A stretch of 64,000 bases of DNA from Akebia trifoliata. Lineage: Eukaryota > Streptophyta > Magnoliopsida > Ranunculales > Lardizabalaceae. The stretch's first letter is position 1, and each line of letters starts with the position of its first letter. The notes below the pieces were generated by a model that was given only the letters and a program-made list of their open reading frames with translations, made no database searches and was not told where the DNA came from. This document shows, piece by piece, positions 23,015-34,176 of this stretch. The position numbers and the translations under genes were made by a program. The stretch spans positions 15,454,922 through 15,518,921 of the forward strand of contig CM030711.1 in NCBI GenBank assembly GCA_017979445.1, written 5' to 3'.

Positions 23015-23691
23015 AATCTTTTGAGTTTTCGATAGTCTTCTCCGATGAACCTTCATTTTCTAGATCGTCTTTTTTGTCAATTTTTACCTGAAAATACATC
23101 GATGTGGTACCTGCCAAAGAGCCTCCAATGATCAAGTTAGTATTTGATGAAAATTGAAGAGCAATGAGAAAAAAAAAGAGTAAGAAAATTTTGTGTGACT
23201 TATGCCTTGTGTTTCCGGATTGAATGGGAGAAGCCTCCTTGTTTATAAAGTAAACTCACTAATAGGATGGTAATTCAGTTGTAACCACTACTCCATGTTG
23301 TCTAGCATTTATAAAAATTAATGCTCATGATACATTGATGATAATAAAGATCCACTCATCATGATTCTTGTAACTTACATGAGAAATGGCCTTAAATGTA
23401 TAATTGTCTTAACTCGATGGCTACTTAGTCTTCGAGCTGACTCAGTCAAGTTATGTAGTTGTGGTTCCTTCAAGTACTATCTACAATTTGTGCTACATGG
23501 GTAGCTTCACATAAGGTTGTCTCTTTAGTTACTGTATGAGTTTCTCCTTAGTTTGAGTAGTTGAACCATATAACATATAATGTTGAAAATAATGTTTTGA
23601 TGACGTGGTAAGGGGTCTACTCCTTGGGGAGGATGAAACCTCTTTTGGATGAAATGGCAAAGGGTCGATTTCTTGAGGAAGTCAAACCTTC
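23015..23691 (-). repeat. 3' LTR of element D, left part
   Basis: Matches 53,960-54,660 (5' LTR). It stops abruptly at 'gtcaaaccttc' where the TG of the E LTR begins; the LTR resumes near 30,670. Its low-coordinate end is unclear and may be truncated by the CACTA-like sequence. Confidence 0.7.
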
Positions 23692-25025
23692 TGATGAGTA
23701 GGTTTTATACCTACGAATTAACCACTTTTAAATGTAATATTTTGTTAATTTTAGAGTCTTTTAGTTGTTTTTATTTAAGTTTAGTTAGTTTTATACTTTT
23801 TATGTGTTTATATGTTTTTATTTGATTTTTATGCTTATTTTACAGATTAGGAACAATATGGAACATTGGGATAGGTGCATACGTTTAGGAGAAATTCTGA
23901 CTCCAAATTGGTTCACTCTCGGAAGAAGGAAGCTAAGCATACAAGCTAAAAAGTCTTCAAGCCGCAGCTTGATAGAAAACGAGGCCGCGGCGGGAATTCA
24001 AGAATGGCATAACAGAAATATAGAAATACAAGCCGCGGCATGATATATTGGGAGGCCATGGCCTGCTTACGTTTTCAGCTTTACACGTTAATTTGTGGTG
24101 ACCGAATTAGAGACGGATTTTAGGACTCTTAAACCCTAATGACTCCATATCTATAAATAGGAAAGTTTAACCCTTATTTGGGGAGAGAAGTTTTGGGGTT
24201 TTTCTTGGAGGCAGAAGATTGAGAAGGAGGACGGGAATTAGAGATCGGCTCTTGAGTTTTATCTTCTTTAACTTTAACTCTTCTCTTAATTTTGTAATCT
24301 AAGAATGGCTAAATACTTTTGTGATTTTGTTTTCTTTTCAATGAAGAACTAATTTCTATTCTAGGGTTATAATGGAACCCGTTCATGATATTTGATTAGT
24401 TTTCTTTCTTTCTTCTATGATCCACATGTGATTGTTTATTCTATCCAATGTTTAATGCGATTTGATTAACTGATCATTGATTAAATTGATTTGGTGAACC
24501 TTAATAATATCGGCAGAGTTATTTTGTGTTCATGACCTAGATAGATTAACATATGCTAATTTGAGATAGGAATATACTCAGGTTGCATGTGCATTCCTTA
24601 TGAGAACTTATTCTTAATGAATTCTTCTTGATTTGATTCTCATAGGCATATAGGGAATTAGTCTAGAAGGGTATTTTTACATGACCATCGGAAGAGGCTT
24701 GTAAAGAATTTAGTGTTCTTGGATGACAACCATAGTGGATTAATTTATCATAGAGGGAAGGAGAATTAAATCAAGTGGATTGTTTGGGGGAAATTATAAA
24801 CCTAGATTTTATCACTCATTGATTTTAAATCTGCAAGTTTATTTCCTCTATTAGTTTTCTCGTTTAGTCTTAAATCCTATTTTTACTTTTGTTTGGATAA
24901 AATTAGATTGAGATAAATTGGTAATTAATAATAGATTGATATTTAGTCTCCGTGGGAACGATACTTTCTTATCACTTTATTACTTGTTTCAATACGTATA
25001 CTTGCGTGCGTAAAATTAGACAACA
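23692..25025 (+). repeat. 5' LTR of element E
   Basis: 1,334 bp, opening TGATGAGTAGGTTTTATACC and closing AATTAGACAACA, as in Athila/Calypso-type LTRs. CTATAAATAG at 24,151-24,160 is a likely TATA box. A GC-rich 'aagccgcggc' motif recurs at about 23,959, 23,985 and 24,030. Confidence 0.8.
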
Positions 25026-25031
25026 AGTTTT

Positions 25032-25049
25032 TGGCGCCGCTGCCGGGGA
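25032..25049 (+). other. Primer binding site of element E
   Basis: TGGCGCCGCTGCCGGGGA lies six bases after the LTR end, the common PBS of plant Athila-like elements. Confidence 0.8.
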
Positions 25050-25139
25050 CTAATTTATTAATCTTTTTGTTAATATTAATTCAATCATATTTGATTTTAG
25101 ACCAAACTTTTCTTTATTTTGTAGGTGTTTGGCTAGTGT

Positions 25140-27837
25140 ATGCGTAGTACAGAGAATTTAGAGCTTGTTCCTTTGGATTTTGAGATCGAGAAAACTTGTC
25201 GAAGAAATAAAAAGAATAAGCGAGAAGCTTCTCAACACCATACAATGGCCGACCAAACTAATGGTAATGAAGGTCCTAAGTCTATGCGGGACTATGCTGT
25301 TCCATTAATGGATGGGATTCACACTAGTATTCGTCGTCCAACGATACAAGCCAACAATTTTGAACTCAAGCCAGCTACTATTCAGATGATACAAGCATTT
25401 CAGTTTGGGGGTTCACATGTCGAAGATCCCAATGCACATTTAGCTAATTTTCTAGAGATATGTGCTACTTTCAAGTATAACGGTGTTGATGATGATGCCA
25501 TCCGATTGCGACTATTTCCGTTCTCATTGAGGGACATGGCAAAGAATTGGTTGAACTCATTGCCAAGGAATCTATACCACTTGGGATGACTTGGCGAAAA
25601 AGTTCCTCGCTAAATATTTTCCACCGTCAAAAACTGCAAAGTTGAGGAATGATATCACTACTTTCGTGCAGTTGGACAGTGAATCTCTTTATGAAGCTTG
25701 GGAGAGGTACAAAGATTTACTTCGGAGATGTCCTCATCATGCTTTACCGGAATGGTTGATCATCCAAATTTTCTACAATGGGTTGGTTGGATCTGTTAAA
25801 ACGATTGTTGATGCTGTAGCAGGTGGATCTCTTATGGCGAAGACATTTGAGGATGGGTATAATTTATTGGAGGAGATGGCCTCTAACAACTTCCAACACC
25901 ATACAGAGAGGATGAATCCAAGAAGAACAGCAGGAGTGCATGAATTAGATATTCTTACGGCTTTGACTGCTCAAGTGACATCGTTATCTAAGAAATTTGA
26001 TTCATTTGGAGTTCATGCCATTCAAACTCCTACCGTTACATGCGAGGTTTGTGGAGACAATCATTCAGGAGATATGTGCCCTAATAATCCAGAGTCTCTA
26101 AATTTTGTTGGTAGTAGGCAAAATAATCCATACTCCAACTATAACAATCCGGACTGGAAAAATCATCCGAACTTCTCTTGGAGTAACAACAATCAAGTTG
26201 GAGCCTCTTCATCTGCAAAGCCCATGTTTCAACCAAGTTATCACCCTCAAACTCTCCCTAGAGAAAAGAAGCCTTCTTTGGAAGATCTAGTACATCAGAT
26301 GGGAACCAACACTAATCAGTTCATGACAAACACTAATCAATTCATGACAGAGACTAGAACTCAACTCCAAAGCCAAGCAACTTCTATTCGCAATATAGAA
26401 ATTCAATTGGGTCAGCTTGCTTCAACAATTAATAGCCGTCCTCAAGAAACCTTGCCTAGCAATACCGAGACTAATCCAAAAAGAGATGGTAAGGAGCACT
26501 GCAATGCTATCACATTGAGGAGTGGAAAAGAGTTGAATGATGTTGTCAAGGAACCAAAGGAACCAGATGTTTTAGTGGCAGAAGAAACAGTCTCTAAAGA
26601 GAAGGGTGAGCAAGAAAAAGAAACTACAAACCAAGATCATAACAAGCCGGGCTTAGAAAATATTACTCATTACAACCCACCCCCACCATTTCCTCAACGT
26701 TTCAAGAAACAAAAACATGACGAGCAGTTTGCAAAATTTCTAAATATCTTCAAGAAGTTGCATATTAATATCCCATTCGCGGAAGCTTTAGAGCAAATGC
26801 CAAGTTATGCCAAGTTTTTGAAAGATATCTTAACTAAAAAGAGGCGATTGAGTGAATTTGAAACAGTGGGTTTGACTGAAGAGTGCAGTGCTATCATTCA
26901 AAGGAAACTTCCAGCAAAGCTTAAGGATCCAGGGAGCTTCACTATACCATGCACAATAGGTAACCAATTCTCTGGTAGAGCTTTGTGTGATTTGGGAGCT
27001 AGTATTAATCTAATGCCGCTGTCTATATTTCGAAAATTGGGATTGGGAGAAGCTTGGCCTACTACTGTGACACTCCAGTTAGCGGATAGATCACTAAAGT
27101 ATCCAAGGGGAAAAATTGAAGATGTGCTTGTTAAGGTTGACAAATTTATATTCCCTGTGGATTTTATTGTTCTTGATATGGAGGAAGATAAGGATGTTCC
27201 AATCATTCTTGGCAGACCATTCTTAGCCACAGGCAGAACTCTTATTGATGTTCAAAAGGGAGAGCTTACTATGAGAGTTCAAGATCAAGAGGTGACGTTT
27301 AATGTTTTCAAAGCTACGAAGTTTCCCACTGAAGAGCCTGAAGATTGCTATAGAATTGATGCAGTGGACACATGTGTTCGACATGACCATGAAAAAACAC
27401 TCCCATTTAACCAACTTGAATTAGCAATCATTAATACTTACAATGAGAAAGATTTTAAGTATTTTGAGTTGGTAAAATACTTGGAGACTGCACCAAAATT
27501 CTCTCGTTCTAAACCAGAATTTGAGTTGTTAGAAATACCACCATTATGTTCTCATTTGAAGTTGTCAACTCAAGAATCGTCATCATTAAAGCTCAAATCT
27601 CTTCCTAGTCATTTGAGGGAGTTGAGAGATTACAAGAAAGCATTGGGATGGTCCATAACGGATATTAAGGGGATTTGTCCTTCTACCAGCATGCAGAAAA
27701 TCCGTATGGAGGAATATCATAAGCCTTTTATTGAGTACCAACGTCGACTTAACCCAACCATGAAGGAGGTGGAGATCTATGATGTGTGGAGAATTGATCG
27801 TCAAAAATTCACCACCACTCTAGCAAATTTGACGTGA
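25140..27837 (+). pseudogene. gag-protease of element E, one frameshift, fused to the start of RT
   Basis: Gag N-terminus 25,140-25,589 (capsid block IQMIQAFQFGGSHVEDPNAH, then LRLFPFSLRDMAKNWLNSLP) shifts frame near 25,580 by what looks like a single-base loss, and continues in 25,591-27,837. Gag continues with the FLAKYFPPSKTAKLR block and a Cys motif (CEVCGDNHSGDMCPNN). The protease, at about residues 450-590 of the second frame, has ALCDLGASINLMPLS and VPIILGRPFLATGR; the active site reads DLG, the usual Athila form. The frame then enters the pre-RT block (KKALGWSITDIKGICPS, RRLNPTMKEV) and ends abruptly in VEIYDVWRIDRQK, i.e. the catalytic RT is deleted at about 27,765. Confidence 0.85.
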
Positions 27838-29415
27838 TTTCAGAGAAAGTCAGGCTGAAGACTTTAAAACAAGCGCTTCTTGGGAGGCAACCCAAGCATT
27901 CTAAACTCTCTCTTCGTTTATGTTGATTTTCATTATTCTTCGTTTTTTTTTTTTATTTAAAAAAAAAAAAATTATTTAGTTTGTTTTTTTAAAATATTTA
28001 GAATTCTTTTTAATTTTCTTATGTTGTGTTGAAACATGTTGGGAGTCTCTAAGCAATTCAAGGGCATTGGCAACATGATGCAAGGCTGTGGAAGTACAAA
28101 TTGAAGAGGCCGTGGCATCTATTCATTTACAGCCGTAGCATCTAACGAAAACAGCAAGTTTTGATCTTACAGTTCGAAGATGCCATGGCTTAACTCTTCT
28201 CAGGCCAAGGCATTAGTCCGTGGCAGAACTGATCAGAAATATTAAAATGGAGGCCATGGCTTAACTCTTCTCAGGCTAAGGCACGAGTCCGTGACAGAAC
28301 TGATCAGAAACATAAAAATGCGGGCCATAGCATGATATTCTAACAGGCCTCGGCCCGAACTCGTACCCCATTAGAAAAGGGTTACACTTGCCCTACTATT
28401 TCTATTGTTACACAATTTCACAACCAACAGTCTCTTCGTGCCTCAACGATAGAAAACTCTTCATCTCTCTCTCTCTCTTCTCCAGTATTATTCTTATATC
28501 TCCCTCTCAATATCCAAGGGTGGCTAAAGAGAGATCAAATCCATGAGTACGACTTCACCAAATTTGAACGGATCTTCCAACTACTCTCTTTGCCAATTTG
28601 ACCAAATCAAGTGAAGCACCATCAGGTTTTGTCTGTAAGTCTTACATTCAATTAACCTATGTGGCATATTGTGAATAAATATTTGATTATTTGAATTGAA
28701 AAATTCGAGTTTTGATTACACTTGTGGTTGTTTGAGAGTGTTTGATGGATTTAATCAATGATTGATGTTGAGTGATTGATGGAGTGATTGATGTTGGAAT
28801 GGGTGTGTGGATTGTTTGATTGTTGAAGTACTATGTGTTGCAATATGTACGGTCTTTTGTGACAGTAGCTGGTATTACTAAATTTTGGGGAGATCATTAA
28901 ATTTTTGTGCACACCAGGTGTTTGTGAAAAGTTCAATGACAATGAGAGAGGTTGGGAAGGTTAAGCTGTTGCAAATTTTGGTGCTTGTTTGATATACATG
29001 GTGCTTGCTGGATATAAATAAGTGTAGTTGCTATACTTTTCATTTCGACTGTGGGTGATTGGGTTACTATTACTTATTGTGGAGTCATGATTTTTAACCA
29101 CCGATTGTGAAAAGTAACAGAACACGAACTTCAACATTTCATCACTACCACCAGGACTGAATGATAACAACAATGAAGATGGCGCGGATGATGCTGATGA
29201 CTCCTGACCACCAATAAATATTTCAGGGAAGTTCTTTCACCTACCTTTGATTCTAATTGATTACATTGGGGACAATGCAATAACTAAGTTTGGGGGTGTG
29301 AGTAGTATTTTTCTGAAAATTTTTCTTTGATTTTTGTGTTTGCTTTTTGTGTTTAAGTTTAGGTTTGGCGTGTTAAGTTTAGGTTTGGCATGTTTAAGTT
29401 AGTTTTAATTTCTAT

Positions 29416-29446
<31 letters not shown>

Positions 29447-30670
29447 TTGTGATGACTTTTGCTTGATAATCTGCAGCCAATGATAATGATTTTGATTTAG
29501 TACATACATGATTCTTAGAAAATGATGGAGGTTTAACTTGTCTGTGTGCTTAACTCTGATGAAATTCATCCTTATTTTGAACTCTTTTACATTGAGTTTA
29601 TAATCTTGATGCACTTGGTTGTTTGATACACTTGGAGAATGTTTATGCTTTTGAAAGTAATCCATGATCTCAATGAACTCTAGAACTTATTTGATTGTTA
29701 CTCGAGGCGAAATCCTAGGTTGCACTTGATTAGGGACATGATTTAGGCCATTCTTGGATCGATTGAGCCTTTTAAGCTTACCTATGTTGATTTTATCACT
29801 AGTCTTCCCCATTGAGCCTTGTTTCCAATTTTCTTTGGCACCCACAACTCTAACCAAGCCTTTTTGTCTAATTTTTCCAAGATTTGACCCATCACCTCTT
29901 AGGCATATTGATTGCTACTGGATAATTTTGAGCTATGCAAATAAGGGTTGAAGGTGAAGTTCATGGAATGTGGAAGGCAAAGTTTCAAGAATATTTAGTT
30001 GAGGGTCTAGAAAGTACTTATGTTGAAAAAAAAAAAAAAAAAAAAAATCTTATTACTACATCCCTTCTTGTAAAAGAATGCATTGAATCAGATAAGTTTG
30101 GGGGTGCAGTGGGCTATAAAAAAAAAAGAAGTAAAAAAAAAAAAAAGGTGAATAAAAGGTTGTCAAGGGAATGAAGTGAGAATGAAGTGAAACAAGATTG
30201 AGAATGCGGAGTGACTTGATGTTGAAATGTAAGTTTGCGCTCTGTGAAAATCCTAAGAGATTGATGTGTCTAAGGGGTGAACTGAGCCACAAAATTTCCT
30301 TTTATCCTACCTTTAACCCAGCCACACATTACAAGCTGAATAAAAGTCCTATTGATTCTTGATTGAGTGACAACCTACATTAGTGGAGAATAACATGAAA
30401 AGTAAGCCTATGGAGTTCATCAATTTCAATATATAGAGATCACTTGTGTTTACTCTTGATTGCATAAACTAATTTGAGTTGAAAACTGATTAAGTGATAA
30501 GGGGTTGTTTGCACGTATGTGGATGGTTCAAGGTGAGGTTGAATGACATTTGGGTTGAAAATCTAGACTGTTTCAATTTCTAAAGTTTTCTTTTGAATTG
30601 TGAAATTTGCATAATCTTTGAGGCAAGTGTGGAGAATCAAGCTAGTATCATCACTTGTGTTTTCTTTATT
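27838..30670 (+). other. 3' region of element E, no pol, no LTR
   Basis: Begins with 'gcgcttcttgggaggcaacc', the sequence that normally follows integrase in Athila-like elements. 'aagtttgggggtg' occurs at about 29,287 and 30,095. Poly(A) tracts lie at about 29,420-29,447 and 30,026-30,047. Open frames of 60-95 aa on both strands match nothing I recognise; I see no env-like protein with signal peptide and membrane anchor. Confidence 0.65.
28183..28335 (+). repeat. Tandem repeat, 70-bp unit, in element E
   Basis: Two copies beginning 'gccatggcttaactcttctc' (28,182 and 28,253) plus a partial third 'gccatagca' at 28,324. The units end 'actgatcagaaa'. Similar 'gccgcggc/gccatggc' words occur in the LTR near 23,985-24,062. 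Confidence 0.75.
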
Positions 30671-31205
30671 TTCTTTGGAAGAAATAACAAGGAGTCCACT
30701 CCTTGAGGAAGCTGAATCTCTTTCGGATGAAGTAGCAAGGGGTCGACTCCTTGAAGAGGCTAAACCTTCTTTGGATGAAATAACAAAGGATCGATTTTTT
30801 GAGGATGTCAAACCTCATTCTAATGAAAATAACAACGATTCGTCTCATTGATAAAATCGAACCTTTTTTGGATAAAATAGTAAGGGATCGACTCTTGGAG
30901 GAATTCGAACCTTTTGGAGTTGCATTGTAAGGTGGGATGAATGAAGATGCCAAATCTCATGATGATGCATTATAAGGATGGACTATCTTAAGAGGCTGAA
31001 CCTCTTGATGTGCATCATAAGGAATGATAGACTTAAGGGGTCGAACTTCTTGATGTACGTCATAAGAAGGGCAGACTAAAGATCGAACCTCTACTTGCCA
31101 TTTTTTGGATCGGATCCTTAGGATTGAATTTGATTTGATAATATTTGATTACCTCGATTTGGTCATTTTTCTAATCCCTATGAAAAAATATTTCTCGTTC
31201 CTACA
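30670..31205 (-). repeat. 3' LTR of element D, right part, with GA-rich repeats
   Basis: Continues the LTR beyond element E and matches 54,590-55,008. It holds four to six diverged ~45-bp units of 'ggatgaaatagcaaggggtc' + 'gactccttgaggaggctgaac'. Ends with 'cctaca' at 31,205 (TGTAGG on the minus strand). Confidence 0.7.
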
Positions 31206-31222
31206 ATGCCCCCTCTTAGGAC
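31206..31222 (-). other. Polypurine tract of element D
   Basis: Minus strand reads AAGAGGGGGCAT immediately before the LTR start. This sets the orientation of element D. Confidence 0.65.
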
Positions 31223-31818
31223 CTTGGATCTTAATAAGATCCAAGGTTATAAGAATAATTGTCATTCCTTGGGATTATAAAATGTTATGCTTAGCATTTT
31301 TCACGACTTTTTGAGTTGAGAGTTGTTCACACTCAACTCGTTTGAGATAAAGTTTGTATTCTTGATTTTTAACTTATCATGAACCCTTTAATTTGAGAAT
31401 TTCTCCCATTCAACTTAGCTTTCTTAGTCGTACACTTTTGATTGTGCCAATTTTTTCAAGTTAGGATACTTTCATACAACTCGAATTTGAAGTGTTAGGA
31501 TTGGTTACCATGCCGACTCTTCGAATTAGGATAATTCCATGCAACCCGGATTTGAAGCCATAGGATTAGATACCATGCTAACTCTTCAAGTTGGGATAAC
31601 TCCATGCAAATCATATTTGAAGTCGTAAACTTTTCGTCGTGCTGACTATTCAAGCTAAGTTGTCCCTGGATGACTCTTCAACCCTTTTAGAAGTCATTCT
31701 TCCTTAATGTGTCTTGGGCTATAGTTGTCATCTTATTTTTTTTACTTATAAGAATGAAGAGTGAAGATTAATTATCATGATTTAGGATTACCTTGGATTA
31801 TAGTTGATGTTGCCCACC

Positions 31819-32187
31819 TTAAGTATACTTGAGGATTTGATCCACCTCTAATTCCATAGATCCCATTGATATGTTTGATATCCAACTATGAGTCAATATA
31901 GATCGCTTATTCGGTAAATAGGAAACCATTTCCAATCCCAAGATGATTGCAATGTATTTTGATTCATTATTGAAGACTTTGAGTCTAAAATGGATTATTT
32001 TCTCTACTTCGAGATTCTTGGGGGTAATTAGAACTATCCTTGCTCCTAAGCCTTTGTTGTTAGAAAATCCATCCATTAGAAGTCTCGATTTAGTCTTGGA
32101 AGACCATGGTTCTGGTGTTATTTCTTTTACACCCTGAGGTATTTCTATTGTTCCTTCTTGAGACCACCTAGATGTTGTAGACATCAT
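31819..32187 (-). pseudogene. RNase H remnant of element D
   Basis: A 122-codon frame with LLMDGFSNNKGLGARIVLIT, FNNESKYIAIILGLEM, then a run of strand-order blocks matching the second (archaeal-type) RNase H of plant gypsy elements, which reads DGSSNxxGSGAGIVL and NNEAEYEALIxGL. The first catalytic Asp is kept in 'MDG', and the Glu in 'NNESKY'. It lies without recognisable RT before it or integrase after it. Sequence from 31,223 to 31,818 has repeated 'aa(g/c)ttgggataactccatgc' words and no gene. Confidence 0.7.
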
Positions 32188-32529
32188 AATTGTCTATCAA
32201 AAGCGTAAGAATAAGAGTGCCTTCATGAGGTCCGTGCCTTCCTTTCCAATCCTGATCAAAGGAGTAGATGACTGATTGCCTTTCCTCTAACAGAGGTTGA
32301 GTCCACCGTGGTTGAGGTCGGATCTGATATACTTTTCAAACCTAAATGGCTTTCATGACCAAGTTCTTTTTTTCTCAGTTGTTTCTTATGAATTGTCTAG
32401 GTAATCGTACCTCCATGAATTACATTGATGACATTTACCTTTAGATTTTGTTTTATCTACCCTCTTGGTGGTGGGGGACGGAAGATGTTATTGTTGTTGA
32501 TTGGCATAGGTCTACATTGGGTGAGCAAT

Positions 32530-33501
32530 AAATTTTTATAAATATCCTCGATATATTAGATCTTGGGTCATGAATTTTAAGGATTTATATTCTATAGTAC
32601 GGTACCCATAGTCCTTGTAAAAGGCTCATCTTTTGGTCATGTCCCTTCATAAAGGGATCTGAATGCATTGGTTTCGGGCATCTGATGAATGATTTGTTTT
32701 GAAATTATTAGAAGATGTGATCCAATGAATTATTAAGTGGATTATAAGTTTGAGCGTACTTTGATCCCAACCTCTTTCTCTTCTTCTACTCCTCTATCAT
32801 TTCTGGCTTGTCCAATCACTTTTATCCCTGTTGAGATATCTTCTCTACTATCTGATGAATGCAGGTGTTGGAATAGTGCTTAACTTGTCTTCTTCCAGTT
32901 TTGCATACTTTTGTGCCTTTAACAAGAGATCCTCCATTTTCTCTAGATTGCTCTTCATCAGAAAATCATATAATTTTAAATTGTTGGAAAGCCTTTTTCG
33001 ATAAGCGATGATTAATGTAAGATCGTTACAATTATCAATATGAAAAAGTTCTGTCTTGAATCAGTGAGTATATTTCCTTATAGTCTCTCAAGTTTTCTTC
33101 TTGAAGTTAAATAGGGAATCTACTACCTTCGACATCACATGAATTGTGCCCCAAAGCTTATGCAAATACTAGAAAAACTGTCGATCGATCTTGGAGCTAG
33201 TCTGTGGAACCATGTTAAGGTTACTTTTATGTAATACAGAGGGAAATACTTGACATATGAGTGCATCATTCCCTTCTTCGGGTGTCACTACTTTTATGTA
33301 ATGGTAAAAATATTCTAACAGATTCATTGTAGAGATTGAACTTGAGAATGAAATATTTCTGAGGTAGTTCTTTGGCATGATCATCACTGCGAATGAAGAT
33401 TCCTTCAGATCTTTAATTGCCAAGTAGGCAAGTTGATCAATCGACTTTCCCTTCCCAAGTACCACCAGAACATTAAATTCAACCTTTTGCTTTTTCAACA
33501 T
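32530..33501 (-). pseudogene. gag remnant of element D
   Basis: 33,169-33,501 encodes MNLLEYFYHY and EEGNDALICQVFPSVL, matching the capsid region of gypsy gag (DPxDHLxxYxxxM...ALMCRxFPxxL). Near 32,540-32,660 lies the gag C-terminal block resembling C-x-F-H-x-D-x-G-H-x-T-E-x-C, readable only across frames. 32,188-32,530 and 33,502-34,171 (leader side) hold no clean frame. Confidence 0.6.
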
Positions 33502-34171
33502 AAAGTTTAGTTTATTTTGGTTAATAAATTTGTCGTCGTTTCACCTAATTCCTGGTTGTTCTGTTATTTGGTACGTTATCATTTTTTATTCTGCCTCTCC
33601 ATCTTAATCTGTTTGTGGAATTGGAACGTTGGGATTCTCTTAAGGCTGATTATTCTCTCTTATTTATTGTGCATCATGAATTGGCATATTTCCTGCATCT
33701 TGAGGGTTTATTGCCCTCGGACCATTGAGTTGAATTTTTAACATTGTATTCTTTTGGCATAACGCTGCAACAGTCTCTTGTTGCTCTTGCATGTGAGTTT
33801 GCACTCTATGAAGTTGATGCTATATAGTATAAAAGATCTATGCCTAGTTCCGAGGTAGGTTAGAGAGATTAGCCATAAAATAATATGAAAAAGAAAGTGA
33901 AAGATTTTTTGAATATTGTTCTACTCGTATAAGATCGCCTAAGAAAGGTATCTTGTTTGTTTGACTTCAATTAAAAAGATAGCTACCTTGTCAGAAACTA
34001 AGAGTTTTCTTAGCTGAGAGTCTTACTTTGTAAAGTAGACATTTAGATTGATCATGCATGGTGTGTGCTTAGTGTGTGTCATGAGTTTCCTTGAAAGAAA
34101 AGTTAATAAAGAGAAATTAAGGGATTGAACGATTGAAAGCTTTTGACGGTGAATGAGTATATTTTTTTAGG

Positions 34172-34176
34172 AAAAG
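34172..34176. repeat. Target-site duplication, left copy, of element F
   Basis: 'aaaag', identical to 53,834-53,838 on the other side of element F. Confidence 0.85.

Larger units (their letters stand above)
23692..30670 (+). mobile_element. Element E: Athila-like Ty3/gypsy element lacking pol and 3' LTR
   Basis: Plus orientation: 5' LTR 23,692-25,025, PBS 25,032, gag and protease 25,140-27,837, then directly the post-integrase region (27,838-30,670). RT, RNase H and integrase are missing and no second LTR is visible before the D LTR resumes near 30,670. It sits in the GA-rich repeat block of the D 3' LTR. Confidence 0.8.

Noticed and set aside
29935..30174. 79-aa Lys-rich frame
   Set aside because: It comes from poly(A) tracts in the 3' region of element E.
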